NCBI RefSeq assembly: GCF_032911225.1
Contig: NZ_CP136600.1
Span: forward strand, 3,968,001 to 4,032,000
Reading direction: 5' to 3'
Length of the DNA: 64,000 nt
Source: Thalassotalea fonticola
GTDB lineage: Bacteria > Pseudomonadota > Gammaproteobacteria > Enterobacterales > Alteromonadaceae
The position numbers and the translations under genes are program-made. Below are positions 8,367 through 16,775 of the stretch, piece after piece. The notes under the pieces are model-generated. The model made no database searches. It was not told the origin of the DNA and saw only the letters and a list, made by a program, of their open reading frames with translations. Within the stretch, counting starts at the first letter, position 1. Every line of letters starts with the position of its first letter.

Positions 8367-9340
8367 TGGCAAAAGTAGTGCGAGAAGAGTTGATTCGTCA
8401 ATTAGCGGATGGAAAATTTATTTCCGGCCAGCATTTAGCTGAGCAATTAAGTGTTAGCAGAACGGCTATTTCAAAACACATTAAAGTGTTAAACGAGATG
8501 GGGCTAGATATATTTTCAGTGCAAGGCAAAGGGTATAAATTAGCTCAAAGCATTACTTTATTAGACTTGCATAAAATTACTAGTGAACTAGCAACGTTTA
8601 ACCGCAAGAACTTTGTTGAAGTACACAGCATTATCGATTCGACCAATTCGTATTTAATGCGCCGGTTACCAAACAATGTCGCCCATGGACAAGCTTGCGT
8701 ATCTGAATTTCAATCGGCAGGTAGAGGCCGAAGAGGCAAAGAGTGGATTTCACCGTTTGGCTCTCACTTGTACCTTTCAATGTATTGGTATTTAGAGCAG
8801 GGCATGTCTGCTGCTATGGGCATATCTTTAGTCGTTGGCCTAGCCGTGAGCGATGTCTTACAGCAAAGGTACGCTCTTGATGTGCAATTAAAATGGCCAA
8901 ATGATATTTATGTAAATGGTAAAAAGCTTGCCGGGATTCTAGTTGAATTAGAAGGCCAAAGTATTGGCCCAGGTAATTGCGTAATAGGCTTAGGCTTAAA
9001 CATAAATATGCCGAAGCAAAGTGCCGAAAAAATTGATCAACCATGGACCGATTTAGCGACTGAATTGGGCGATGAAATTGATCGGAATGTCCTTTCTGCG
9101 CAATTAATAGCAAGGATCAGCGAACGCTTAGAGCAGCATCATCAATTCGGCTTAACGCCAATGCTAGATGACTGGCAACGACAAGATTTTTTCTACAATA
9201 AACAAGTGAAACTGTTAACTGGTGAAAAAGAAACCCGAGGTGTTTGCAAAGGTATAAACAGCAGCGGTGCTTTATTATTAGAAATAGATGGTAAACAGCA
9301 ACCAATTTATGGTGGCGAAGTAAGCTTGCGAGGTGCTTAA
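8366..9340 (+). CDS. birA: Bifunctional biotin ligase / biotin operon repressor BirA
   Basis: 324 residues. The N-terminal winged helix (about 5-60, SGQHLAEQLSVSRTAISKHI) binds DNA. The catalytic domain has the biotinyl-AMP loop GRGRRGKEW (about 114-122) and KWPNDIYVNGKKLAGILVE. The C-terminal SH3-like domain runs from about 275. It activates biotin to biotinyl-AMP, transfers it to the biotin carboxyl carrier protein, and represses biotin genes when biotin is plentiful. It overlaps murB and coaX by one base at each end (TAATG), so the three genes are translationally coupled. Confidence 0.96.
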   Translation: MAKVVREELIRQLADGKFISGQHLAEQLSVSRTAISKHIKVLNEMGLDIFSVQGKGYKLAQSITLLDLHKITSELATFNRKNFVEVHSIIDSTNSYLMRRLPNNVAHGQACVSEFQSAGRGRRGKEWISPFGSHLYLSMYWYLEQGMSAAMGISLVVGLAVSDVLQQRYALDVQLKWPNDIYVNGKKLAGILVELEGQSIGPGNCVIGLGLNINMPKQSAEKIDQPWTDLATELGDEIDRNVLSAQLIARISERLEQHHQFGLTPMLDDWQRQDFFYNKQVKLLTGEKETRGVCKGINSSGALLLEIDGKQQPIYGGEVSLRGA

Positions 9341-10056
9341 TGAATTTATTGATTGATGTAGGTAATACCCGAGTAAAATATGCTTTAGTTGAAAATAACC
9401 AACTGTCTAACATTAATCACTGCTCTACTTTTGATTTTTTAAAGTTATTAAGTAGCTTTAATCATATATCGTCAATTATCATTGCTTCTGTTTCTAATCA
9501 GCTTTTTTCACAAGAAATACACACATGGGCAGATTCAGAAGATATTTACATTAAAGCTTTATCGACTGAAGCTGAGTCGTTTGGTATTAAAAATAGTTAT
9601 AAAAACTACAATACTATGGGGGTTGATCGCTGGTTAGCGGTGATTGGTGCTGAATTGCTTTACCCAAATGAAAACATTTTAATAGTCGATGCTGGTACGG
9701 CTATTACCTTTGATTTATTAGATAAATACAAGCAGCATCAGGGCGGGTGGATCATTCCTGGAGTTGATTTGATGATGCAAGCTCTGTGTAAAAATACTGA
9801 TAATGTATTTGCACAACCAGGTGAAATTGAAGTTTTGGCGTTTGGCAAAAACACTAGTGACAATGTTAATTTAGGCTGTTGGTCTACAGCCACTGCGGCA
9901 GTACATGGCGCTGTAGCGATGACAAAAAACACTGAGCATAGTGTTGAAAGAGTTATTTTTACAGGCGGTAATGGCTCTGACCTAAATCGTTTAGGCCAAT
10001 TTAAAATGGATTACATCGACAATTTAATTTTTATCGGCATGCAACGATTTTTATAG
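9340..10056 (+). CDS. coaX: Type III pantothenate kinase CoaX
   Basis: 238 residues with the ASKHA-fold motifs of CoaX: DVGNTRVKYAL at the N-terminus (phosphate 1), GVDRW near residue 91, and DAGTAITFD near 115 (phosphate 2), followed by GGWIIPG. It phosphorylates pantothenate in the first step of coenzyme A synthesis and is insensitive to CoA feedback in characterised members. Its start overlaps the birA stop by one base. A G/C-poor tail follows. The 10057-10172 gap holds only a stem-loop (10064-10095) lacking a T tract. Confidence 0.94.
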   Translation: MNLLIDVGNTRVKYALVENNQLSNINHCSTFDFLKLLSSFNHISSIIIASVSNQLFSQEIHTWADSEDIYIKALSTEAESFGIKNSYKNYNTMGVDRWLAVIGAELLYPNENILIVDAGTAITFDLLDKYKQHQGGWIIPGVDLMMQALCKNTDNVFAQPGEIEVLAFGKNTSDNVNLGCWSTATAAVHGAVAMTKNTEHSVERVIFTGGNGSDLNRLGQFKMDYIDNLIFIGMQRFL

Positions 10057-10172
10057 TAGCTTAATTCGCTCAGCTGATGTGTAAATGGAGCGAATATATT
10101 AATATCTTTATAACAATATCGGCTGAAAAAACAGCAACTAGAAAAAAAACAGCATTTTTTTTAATTTAGCTA

Positions 10173-10201
10173 TTGCATGGTGCAAAACATTCCTCTAGAA
10201 T
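10173..10201 (+). promoter_or_regulatory. Promoter of the tRNA-tuf operon
   Basis: TTGCAT (10173-10178) and TAGAAT (10196-10201) with an ideal 17-base spacer, followed by a G/C-containing discriminator. This sits 20 bp before the first tRNA, as expected for a strong stable-RNA promoter. Confidence 0.7.
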
Positions 10202-10220
10202 TCGCTCCACTTAATGCAGT

Positions 10221-10296
<76 letters not shown>

Positions 10297-10328
10297 TTAA
10301 TACACTTTTCAAAGTGTTAAAAAATATT

Positions 10329-10413
10329 GGAGGGGTTCCCGAGTGGCCAAAGGGATCAGATTGTAAATCTGACGGCTCAGCCTTCGGTGGTTCGAATCCA
10401 CCTCCCTCCACCA
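10329..10413 (+). tRNA. tRNA-Tyr (anticodon GTA)
   Basis: 85 nt class II tRNA with a long variable arm (GGCTCAGCCTTC), acceptor stem starting GGAGGGG, anticodon loop containing GTA, TTCGAAT T-loop and encoded CCA. Confidence 0.97.
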
Positions 10414-10444
10414 TTTTTTATTGTAAAGATAGTCTAATAGATAT

Positions 10445-10518
10445 GCGGACGTCGTATAGTGGTAATACCTTAGCCTTCCAAGCTAAAGCTGCGAGTTCGA
10501 TTCTCGCCGTCCGCTCCA
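10445..10518 (+). tRNA. tRNA-Gly (anticodon TCC)
   Basis: 74 nt with acceptor stem GCGGACG/CGTCCGC, anticodon loop CTTCCAA, TTCGATT T-loop and encoded CCA. Confidence 0.97.
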
Positions 10519-10531
10519 TATTTTTATAAGC

Positions 10532-10607
10532 GCTGATATAGCTCAGTTGGTAGAGCGCACCCTTGGTAAGGGTGAGGTCGACAGTTCGAATCTGTCTATT
10601 AGCACCA
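10532..10607 (+). tRNA. tRNA-Thr (anticodon GGT)
   Basis: 76 nt with acceptor stem GCTGATA/TATTAGC (one G-U pair), anticodon GGT, TTCGAAT T-loop and encoded CCA. It ends 98 bp before the tuf start and is probably cotranscribed with it. Confidence 0.97.
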
Positions 10608-10705
10608 TTCTCTGTACCCTCTGAAATTACTTATTCAATATATATCTTTCGTCTTTACCTTAAAAAATAAACTCATTTTTATAATTATTTTAAAGGTATT
10701 TAACA

Positions 10706-11890
10706 ATGGCTAAAGAAAAATTTGAACGTTCGAAACCACATGTAAACGTAGGTACAATCGGACACGTTGACCACGGTAAAACAACATTAACTGCTGCAAT
10801 CTCAGCTGTACTTACTAAAGTACACGGTGGTGAAGTTAAAGATTTCGCACAAATCGATAATGCTCCAGAAGAGCGTGAGCGTGGTATTACAATCAATACT
10901 TCTCACATTGAGTACGATACAGATTCACGTCACTACGCACACGTAGATTGTCCTGGTCACGCCGATTACGTTAAAAACATGATCACTGGTGCTGCTCAAA
11001 TGGACGGCGCAATCTTAGTAGTTGCTGCTACAGATGGTCCTATGCCACAAACACGTGAGCACATCTTATTATCACGCCAAGTTGGTGTACCATTCATTAT
11101 TGTTTTCATGAACAAATGTGACATGGTAGATGACGAAGAGTTATTAGAATTAGTAGAAATGGAAGTTCGTGAACTTCTTAGCGAATACGATTTCCCAGGT
11201 GATGACTTACCAGTAATCCAAGGTTCAGCATTAGGCGCCCTTCAAGGTGAAGCTAAGTGGGAAGAGAAAGTAGTTGAGTTAGCTGATGCACTTGATTCTT
11301 ACATTCCAGAGCCAGAGCGTGCAATTGATGGTGACTTCATTCTTCCAATCGAAGATGTTTTCTCAATTCAAGGCCGTGGTACAGTTGTAACAGGTCGTGT
11401 TGAACGTGGTATCGTAAAAGTTGGTGACGAAGTTGCTATCGTAGGTATCAAAGACACTACCCTTACTACATGTACAGGTGTAGAGATGTTCCGTAAGCTT
11501 CTTGACGAAGGTCGTGCTGGCGAGAACTGTGGTGTATTATTACGTGGTACTAAGCGTGAAGACGTACAACGTGGCCAAGTATTATGTAAGCCTGGTTCAG
11601 TTAACCCGCACACTAAATTCGAATCAGAAGTATACGTGTTAAGTAAAGATGAAGGTGGTCGTCATACACCATTCTTCAAAGGTTACCGTCCACAGTTCTA
11701 CTTCCGTACAACGGATATCACAGGTGCAGTAGAGTTACCTGAAGGTGTTGAAATGGTAATGCCAGGTGACAACCTTAAGTTTGTTGTTGAGCTAATCAAC
11801 CCAATCGCGATGGAAGAAGGTTTACGCTTCGCTATCCGTGAAGGTGGCCGTACAGTAGGTGCTGGTGTTGTATCTAAAATCATCGACTAA
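10706..11890 (+). CDS. tuf: Elongation factor Tu, copy 1 (tufB position)
   Basis: 394 residues, E. coli length. It has G1 GHVDHGKT (19-26), the G2 RGIT region, G3 DCPGHADY, G4 NKCD and the complete beta-barrel domains 2 and 3 ending [11 protein letters not shown]. It delivers aminoacyl-tRNA to the ribosome as a GTP complex. It lies downstream of four tRNA genes, the tufB arrangement. By eye the coding sequence matches the other two copies (30024 and 55597) except for codon 393, ATC here and ATT in the others, suggesting gene conversion. AAAGGTATTTAA is the ribosome-binding region. Its 3' end is repeated twice downstream without a gene. Confidence 0.98.
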   Translation: MAKEKFERSKPHVNVGTIGHVDHGKTTLTAAISAVLTKVHGGEVKDFAQIDNAPEERERGITINTSHIEYDTDSRHYAHVDCPGHADYVKNMITGAAQMDGAILVVAATDGPMPQTREHILLSRQVGVPFIIVFMNKCDMVDDEELLELVEMEVRELLSEYDFPGDDLPVIQGSALGALQGEAKWEEKVVELADALDSYIPEPERAIDGDFILPIEDVFSIQGRGTVVTGRVERGIVKVGDEVAIVGIKDTTLTTCTGVEMFRKLLDEGRAGENCGVLLRGTKREDVQRGQVLCKPGSVNPHTKFESEVYVLSKDEGGRHTPFFKGYRPQFYFRTTDITGAVELPEGVEMVMPGDNLKFVVELINPIAMEEGLRFAIREGGRTVGAGVVSKIID

Positions 11891-11912
11891 TATCGATATT
11901 TTATAGAATACT

Positions 11913-11940
11913 GAAAAAGGTCGCGTTGCGGCCTTTTTTA
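11913..11940 (+). terminator. Intrinsic terminator of tuf copy 1 (type I)
   Basis: AAAGGTCGC-gtt-GCGGCCTTT hairpin with one G-U pair and a T6 tract. Confidence 0.85.
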
Positions 11941-12120
11941 TTGCCTGTTCTACCAGCTTCACGGTGTTCCGTGATGAGAAAATGCGTTAAGAAATTAGTC
12001 CGAATGGTACTAATTTTAGTGATTTTCACGAGGGTCTCTGACCCGAAGTTAGAGTCGTACAGTAGGTGCTGGTGTTGTATCTAAAATCATTGACTAATGA
12101 TTTGGTAAACCCCAAACCTT

Positions 12121-12150
12121 AAAAAAGAGCGCTTCGGCGCTCTTTTTGTT
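12121..12150 (+). terminator. Second tandem terminator after tuf copy 1 (type II)
   Basis: GAGCGC-ttcg-GCGCTC (12127-12142) with A6 before and T5 after, following the second tuf tail. Confidence 0.8.
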
Positions 12151-12325
12151 TGTACGGCCAGCTTCACGGTGTTTCGTGATGAGAAAATGCGTCAAGAAAT
12201 TAGTCCAAATGGTACTAATTTTAGTAATTTTCAGGAGGGTCTCTGACCCGAAGTTAGAGTCGTACAGTAGGTGCTGGTGTTGTATCTAAAATCATCGACT
12301 AATATCGATATTTTATAGAACACTG

Positions 12326-12353
12326 AAAAAGGTCGCTAACGCGGCCTTTTTTA
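12326..12353 (+). terminator. Third tandem terminator after tuf copy 1 (type I)
   Basis: AAAGGTCGC-taac-GCGGCCTTT hairpin (12328-12349) with T tract, following the third tuf tail. Confidence 0.8.
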
Positions 12354-12366
12354 TTGACTAAAATTT

Positions 12367-12401
12367 AGAAACGAGAAACGAGAAACGAGAAACGAGAAAC
12401 G
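12367..12401. repeat. 7-bp tandem repeat AGAAACG, five units
   Basis: Five perfect AGAAACG units directly after the tuf array. The equivalent site has seven units at the second tuf locus (31793) and three at the third (57151), so it is a variable-number tandem repeat in an otherwise conserved flank. Confidence 0.9.
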
Positions 12402-12438
12402 AATTACTGCGTATCTAACATATTCACAATGTGCTTGA

Positions 12439-12570
12439 GGAGGTCCCGTGCCTCGCTTAGACTCACACGGGATGACGTGACTTAAGTTAACAAACTCTGC
12501 GGAGGCTCAATCATATTTCGAAAAACTATGACGTCATCCCGGAGGAGCTCAAGCGACATCCGTGACCTCC
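12439..12570. repeat. Long imperfect palindromic element (MITE/REP-like), tuf copy 1 flank
   Basis: Left arm 12439-12478 (GGAGGTCCCGTGCC... GGGATGACGT) is an imperfect inverted repeat of right arm 12531-12570 (ACGTCATCCCGG... GACCTCC), with about 52 bp between. A second copy lies after tuf copy 3 (57209-57340). It has no ORF, so it would be a non-autonomous element. Flanking homology continues to about 12660. The remaining gap to 12838 is AT-rich without a recognised gene. Confidence 0.7.
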
Positions 12571-12632
12571 GTATTTGACAGCGAGCTTACTAACATCCAT
12601 GTAACCGAAACCAGATAAAACCCTCACTACTT

Positions 12633-12665
12633 TCCTGAGTTTATTTCAGGATCTTGGTTTTTTAA
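12633..12665 (+). terminator. Terminator-like hairpin shared by two tuf flanks
   Basis: TCCTGA-gtttatt-TCAGGA stem (12633-12651) followed by TCTTGG and a T-rich run. A degenerate version occurs at about 57398-57425. Confidence 0.4.
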
Positions 12666-12838
12666 ATAAGATATGTTTAAGTACCCGCTCTTAGATTCCC
12701 GCTTCTAAGTTCTAGTACTTTATCTATATTGTTCCCCTAATCCACCGTAATTACCCTAAACGTAAAGAAAATTCTGCACTTCGTTTCTTGTCTCTCGTTT
12801 CTTTTTTTAGTTTTCCTCTATTGATCAACAATTATCAC

Positions 12839-12866
12839 TTGAGTAATAGATTTTACAACGTATAAT
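12839..12866 (+). promoter_or_regulatory. Promoter of tRNA-Trp-secE-nusG
   Basis: TTGAGT (12839-12844) and a perfect TATAAT (12861-12866) with a 16-base spacer, followed by the GC-rich discriminator GGCCCC typical of stringently controlled genes. Confidence 0.7.
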
Positions 12867-12961
12867 GGCCCCTCACTTCTGATGTTACTCTTAATTTTCC
12901 AAACAAAATCTAAGAACCACATGATAAGTGTATGTGTACCTTTTTAAGGTATAAAAAATTT

Positions 12962-13037
12962 AGGGGTGTAGTTCCAATGGCAGAACGTCGGATTCCAAAT
13001 CCGAATGTTGGGAGTTCGAATCTCTCCACCCCTGCCA
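12962..13037 (+). tRNA. tRNA-Trp (anticodon CCA)
   Basis: 76 nt with acceptor stem AGGGGTG/CACCCCT, anticodon loop TTCCAAA, TTCGAAT T-loop and encoded CCA. It lies directly before secE, the usual gammaproteobacterial arrangement. Confidence 0.97.
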
Positions 13038-13104
13038 CATATTATCCAAACCTCGTCATTAGACGGGGTAGTTTTGTCCTAATGACAGGAACAGGTTGTA
13101 AGTT

Positions 13105-13485
13105 ATGAATGCAAGTGCAGAAAACCAAACTAGTGGTTCTCTAGATTCAGTAAAGTGGGCATTAGTTTTCCTACTTTTAGGCGGTGCCGTTTTCGGTAAT
13201 TATTATTACGGTGAAATGTCTCCATTATACCGTGCCCTTGGTGTAGTTGCGGCGGTTGTTGTTGCTGGCTTTGTTGCTATGCTGACTGAAAAAGGTCGTA
13301 ACGCAGTTTCTTTCGCTAAAGAATCTCGTACAGAAGTACGTAAAGTTGTTTGGCCTACTAGACAAGAAGCAATTCAAACGACTGCTATTGTTCTTGTAGC
13401 AACAATGATTATGTCACTAATTTTATGGGGCTTAGATAGCGCATTATTTGCTATTGTAAACTTCATCACTTCATTACAGGTGTAA
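13105..13485 (+). CDS. secE: Preprotein translocase subunit SecE
   Basis: 126 residues, matching three-helix E. coli SecE (127). Hydrophobic segments lie at about 18-35, 43-60 and 95-120. Between the second and third is the conserved amphipathic region ESRTEVRKVVWPTRQEA, the essential SecE signature. It stabilises SecY in the inner-membrane translocon. nusG starts 3 bp after its stop, so the two are cotranscribed. Confidence 0.96.
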   Translation: MNASAENQTSGSLDSVKWALVFLLLGGAVFGNYYYGEMSPLYRALGVVAAVVVAGFVAMLTEKGRNAVSFAKESRTEVRKVVWPTRQEAIQTTAIVLVATMIMSLILWGLDSALFAIVNFITSLQV

Positions 13486-13488
13486 CTT

Positions 13489-14037
13489 ATGTCTGAAGAT
13501 AGAAAATTAAGATGGTATGTTGTGCAAGCGTTTTCAGGCTATGAAGCTCGTGTACAAAAAACTCTTTTAGAGCATATAGAAATTCAAGGCTTAGAAGACA
13601 AATTTGGCCAAATTTTAGTACCGACTGAAGAAGTTGTTGAAATGCGCGCTGGTCAAAAGCGTAAAAGTGCACGTAAATTCTTCCCTGGTTACGTTCTAAT
13701 TGAAATGGTTCCAGATGATCTTGAAGCATGGCATTTAGTTAAAAGTGTACCTCGTGTACTAGGTTTCATCGGTGGCACTACTGATCGCCCTAGACCTATT
13801 TCTCAAAAAGAAGCTGATCGTATACTACAACGTCTTGAAGAGTCTGTTGACCAACCAAGACCTAAAACATTGTTTGAACCAGGCGAAGTTGTTCGTGTTA
13901 TTGACGGACCATTTGCAGACTTTAACGGTGTTGTTGAAGAACTTGATTATGAGAAGAGCCGCATTAAAGTGTCGGTATCTATCTTCGGTCGTTCTACACC
14001 AGTTGAACTTGAATTTGCTCAAGTTGAAAAAGGCTAA
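13489..14037 (+). CDS. nusG: Transcription termination/antitermination protein NusG
   Basis: 182 residues. The NGN domain (about 8-110) begins [14 protein letters not shown] and contains [12 protein letters not shown]. The C-terminal KOW domain has [21 protein letters not shown] (about 127-147). NusG binds RNA polymerase to increase processivity and uses the KOW domain to contact Rho or ribosomal protein S10. It is coupled to secE and followed by its own terminator. Confidence 0.97.
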   Translation: MSEDRKLRWYVVQAFSGYEARVQKTLLEHIEIQGLEDKFGQILVPTEEVVEMRAGQKRKSARKFFPGYVLIEMVPDDLEAWHLVKSVPRVLGFIGGTTDRPRPISQKEADRILQRLEESVDQPRPKTLFEPGEVVRVIDGPFADFNGVVEELDYEKSRIKVSVSIFGRSTPVELEFAQVEKG

Positions 14038-14056
14038 TAGCCAATTCAATTTTGTT

Positions 14057-14088
14057 AAAAAACCAGGCTTTTGCCTGGTTTTTTTTAT
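14057..14088 (+). terminator. Intrinsic terminator of secE-nusG
   Basis: AACCAGGC-tttt-GCCTGGTT stem (14061-14080), A run before and T8 after. Confidence 0.9.
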
Positions 14089-14106
14089 TTCATGGATGAA
14101 ATAATG

Positions 14107-14234
14107 CAAATCACCATGGATGGTTTTAGATTTGTAATCAGGGACTAACGTATGCAAATCGCCATGGATGGCAATAGATTTGTAAATGTTCAAGGATGAA
14201 ATAATGAGAATCGCCATGGATGGTTTGAGATTTG
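14107..14234. repeat. Three tandem hairpin repeats centred on CCATGGATGG
   Basis: Three units (14107-14134, 14155-14182, 14206-14234) about 50 bp apart. Each can fold as CAAATC-(A/G)CCA-tgga-TGG(T/C)-GATTTG, with a 4-base bulge. Units 1 and 2 differ by a compensatory change (ACCA/TGGT versus GCCA/TGGC); unit 3 has a G-T pair. Copies of the core recur at about 15380 and inside the element in the tuf arrays. The rest of the 14235-14443 gap has no recognised feature. Confidence 0.65.
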
Positions 14235-14443
14235 TATATGTTCAGGGATGAGCGAAAGCTAAGCCCCACGGACCTTTTAACTTTGTAAAGCCTTAACGTC
14301 ACCCCGCAATGTTTTTGTGTGGGCTCTCCCAAATTAAAATGCGCTACTAAATTAATAAAACGCAAAGCTTTTCAACTAAAGGGTTTTATCTACTAGAAAG
14401 CTGCATTAAGATAACTACAATTTCCCTAAAAGCTTCTTTATTA

Positions 14444-15346
14444 ATGTTGCCCTCATCATTCTCTAAACAGCAAAAATATTTACTTATTTTAGCCTTATTA
14501 TTTATCGTGCTTTGGTCTGCGCTATTTATTCAGTCTGAAAATCCTTTCGCTAAACTGCAAGAATTTGGCGCGTTTTTTTTGTTAGGGATTGGCGGTGCTA
14601 TCACTGCAAATTCGACCGGTGCTGGTGGCGGAGTCGTTTTCGTTCCTTCGTTTGATGCATTGGGTATGGCAATTGAACAAGTGATCGCCACAAGTTTTGC
14701 TATTCAATGTTTTGGCATGACAGTAGGCAGCATTTCTTGGCTGATATTTTTCAACAGTCACGATAAACAAAAAATTGAACGAGTTAATTTATTGTACCAA
14801 GCACTTGCTTGTAGTGTTCCTTTTTCTATTTTAGGTATAGTTTGCGTTCAATACATGCCTATCATTCCTATCGCTTCGATAGATCTAATTTTCAGTATTT
14901 TTTCATTGGTGTTTGGCTTAATAGTATTATATCACTGTGTATATTTAGGTAAGCGTTCAACCCATAGAGGGGTCACCCTTTTAACAAATAAAGAGAAAGC
15001 ATTAATTGCTATAACAAGTATTCTTGGTGGTATCATCACTGGATGGATATCAGTAGGTGTAGGCGAGATCTTGGCTGTTATATTGTTATTAAGAGGGTTT
15101 TCAGTGATGTTTTCCGTTGCCGCCGGTGTGATAGTTACTGCAACAACGGTAGTCGCGGGCATTTCTTACTTTATCCAAGCACAATTAATTCATCTTGATG
15201 TCTTAATGTTTGCTGCACCTGGGGCGATCATTGGCGCATTTGTTGCTCGTTTTATTGCTCAGGCGCTAGGAGCAAAAAGGCTAAAACTATTTTTAGGCAG
15301 CTGGATTTTATTCGTTGGTTTAGTAGGCCTGCTCGATTTTATATAG
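14444..15346 (+). CDS. TauE/SafE family membrane permease
   Basis: 300 residues, strongly hydrophobic, with about eight predicted membrane segments. It carries the family's first repeat motif AITANSTGAGGGVVFVPSF (about 52-70) and the second, GIITGWISVGVGEILAVILL (about 195-214), the two glycine-rich half-repeats of TauE/SafE transporters. Members export sulfite, sulfoacetate or related anions; the substrate here cannot be told. It sits between nusG and rplK, which are normally adjacent, and has hairpin repeats on its left and a CCATCCATGG remnant on its right. It follows the nusG terminator, so it is expressed separately. Confidence 0.85.
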   Translation: MLPSSFSKQQKYLLILALLFIVLWSALFIQSENPFAKLQEFGAFFLLGIGGAITANSTGAGGGVVFVPSFDALGMAIEQVIATSFAIQCFGMTVGSISWLIFFNSHDKQKIERVNLLYQALACSVPFSILGIVCVQYMPIIPIASIDLIFSIFSLVFGLIVLYHCVYLGKRSTHRGVTLLTNKEKALIAITSILGGIITGWISVGVGEILAVILLLRGFSVMFSVAAGVIVTATTVVAGISYFIQAQLIHLDVLMFAAPGAIIGAFVARFIAQALGAKRLKLFLGSWILFVGLVGLLDFI

Positions 15347-15506
15347 TCGCTTGGCAATAACGCGATAATATAGAATTTAAACCATCCATGGTAATTCTAA
15401 GTTAACTCCCCATGAATTAAATTTCCCACCAACCAAGCTTTTCGTTCTTAGTTTCTAGCTTCTCGTTCTTTCTTGTGCTTTTTTTAAACAAATTCACAAT
15501 TCATCC

Positions 15507-15536
15507 TTGCACTTTTACCTCTGGTTAATATATAAT
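15507..15536 (+). promoter_or_regulatory. Promoter of rplK-rplA
   Basis: TTGCAC (15507-15512) and TATAAT (15531-15536) with 18-base spacing and a GC-containing discriminator. A roughly 100-nt leader to rplK follows, where L1 autoregulation would be expected. Confidence 0.65.
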
Positions 15537-15636
15537 CCGCTGCCGATTTTATTTGGAGACAGATAGAATCGTTTTTTGTTAACGGGGAGCTGTTTTAACT
15601 AATAGCGTTTGAACCCATACTAAAGGTATAAAAACC

Positions 15637-16065
15637 ATGGCTAAAAAAGTTACAGCTCTAATCAAGCTACAGGTTGCTGCTGGTGCAGCTAACCCGTCAC
15701 CACCAGTTGGTCCTGCACTAGGTCAACACGGTGTAAACATTATGGAATTCTGTAAAGCGTTTAACGCAAAAACAGATTCTTTAGAAAAAGGCGCTCCAGT
15801 ACCAGTAGTTATTACTGTATACAACGATCGTTCTTTCACTTTTGAAACAAAAACTCCACCTGCATCTTACTTACTTAAGAAAGCTGCTGGTATCAAAAGT
15901 GGTTCAGGCCGTCCTAACACTGAAAAAGTTGGTACAGTTACTACTGCACAACTTGAAGAAATCGTTAAGACTAAAGAACCTGATTTAACTGCAGGCTCTC
16001 TTGAAGCTGCAGTGCGTATCATTGCGGGTTCTGCTCGTTCAATGGGTTTAGTGGTAGAGGATTAA
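15637..16065 (+). CDS. rplK: 50S ribosomal protein L11
   Basis: 142 residues, E. coli length. It has the N-terminal [20 protein letters not shown] (residues 12-31), containing the thiostrepton-loop prolines, and the C-terminal rRNA-binding domain with [12 protein letters not shown]11 forms the GTPase-associated centre with 23S rRNA and is needed for RelA activation. rplA starts 3 bp downstream. Confidence 0.98.
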   Translation: MAKKVTALIKLQVAAGAANPSPPVGPALGQHGVNIMEFCKAFNAKTDSLEKGAPVPVVITVYNDRSFTFETKTPPASYLLKKAAGIKSGSGRPNTEKVGTVTTAQLEEIVKTKEPDLTAGSLEAAVRIIAGSARSMGLVVED

Positions 16066-16068
16066 TCA

Positions 16069-16767
16069 ATGGCTAAATTATCAAAACGCGCTCGTCTTAT
16101 CCGTGAAAAAGTAGACGTATTAAAAGAATATGAAATCAATGAAGCTTTAACACTTCTTAAAGAATTAGCAACGGCTAACTTTAGAGAGAGTGTTGATGTA
16201 GCTGTTAAGCTAGGCATTGACGCACGTAAATCTGATCAAAATGTTCGTGGCGCAACAGTATTACCAAACGGTACTGGTCGTGACGTTCGTGTTGCAGTAT
16301 TTACTCAAGGCGCAAATGTTGAGAAGGCTAAAGAAGCTGGTGCTGACATTGTTGGTATGGAAGACTTAGCTGAACAAGTTAAGGCTGGCGAAATGAACTT
16401 TGACGTTGTAATCGCTACTCCTGACGCAATGCGTGTTGTTGGCCAATTAGGTCAAGTATTAGGCCCTCGTGGTTTAATGCCTAACCCTAAAGTTGGTACA
16501 GTTTCTCCAGACGTAGCTACAGCAGTTAAGAATGCTAAAGCTGGTCAGATCCGTTACCGTAACGATAAGAATGGTATCATCCATTCTACAATCGGTAAGG
16601 TTGACTTTGAGAACGCTCAATTAGAAGAAAACTTAGTAGCTTTACTTGCTGCACTTAGCAAAGCTAAGCCAGCACAAGCGAAAGGCGCATTTCTTGCGAA
16701 AATTAGTTTATCAACTACTATGGGCGCCGGTGTTGCCATCGCTCAAAACTCGTTGACAATCGCTTAA
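16069..16767 (+). CDS. rplA: 50S ribosomal protein L1
   Basis: 232 residues (234 in E. coli). Domain I is split by domain II. The conserved [26 protein letters not shown] region (about 45-66) and [18 protein letters not shown] (about 127-144) are present. L1 binds the L1 stalk of 23S rRNA and represses translation of its own rplK-rplA mRNA. It is coupled to rplK; a separate promoter for rplJL follows immediately. Confidence 0.98.
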   Translation: MAKLSKRARLIREKVDVLKEYEINEALTLLKELATANFRESVDVAVKLGIDARKSDQNVRGATVLPNGTGRDVRVAVFTQGANVEKAKEAGADIVGMEDLAEQVKAGEMNFDVVIATPDAMRVVGQLGQVLGPRGLMPNPKVGTVSPDVATAVKNAKAGQIRYRNDKNGIIHSTIGKVDFENAQLEENLVALLAALSKAKPAQAKGAFLAKISLSTTMGAGVAIAQNSLTIA

Positions 16768-16775
16768 TTTAGCGT

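Larger units (their letters stand above)
11849..12353 (+). repeat. Tandem array of tuf 3'-end copies and terminators (tuf copy 1 locus)
   Basis: The last 42 bp of tuf (11849-11890, CGTACAGTAGGTGCTGGTGT... to TAA) recur at 12056-12097 and 12261-12302, a period of 205-207 bp. Each tail is followed by a terminator: type I (GGTCGC/GCGGCC) after the gene and after tail 3, type II (GAGCGC-ttcg-GCGCTC) after tail 2. Spacers between tails are near-copies containing three small hairpins (TCACGG-tgtt-CCGTGA-like, AATTAGT/ACTAATT, GGGTC-tct-GACCC). The extra tails have no start codon and are not expected to be translated. Confidence 0.9.

Noticed and set aside
10064..10095. Stem-loop ATTCGCTC/GAGCGAAT after coaX as a terminator
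   Set aside because: The loop is 16 bases and there is no T tract; I cannot support termination from sequence alone.
11368..11613. Minus-strand frames repeated inside all three tuf genes
   Set aside because: They occur three times only because the tuf genes are copies; there is no sign of independent coding.
12367..12401. Short direct repeats after the tuf genes as a possible CRISPR array
   Set aside because: The unit is 7 bp with no spacers, and no cas genes are present; it is a simple tandem repeat.
14138..14365. Minus-strand open frames across the hairpin repeats after nusG
   Set aside because: They are produced by the repeat sequence itself, have no ribosome-binding site, and encode repetitive low-quality protein.
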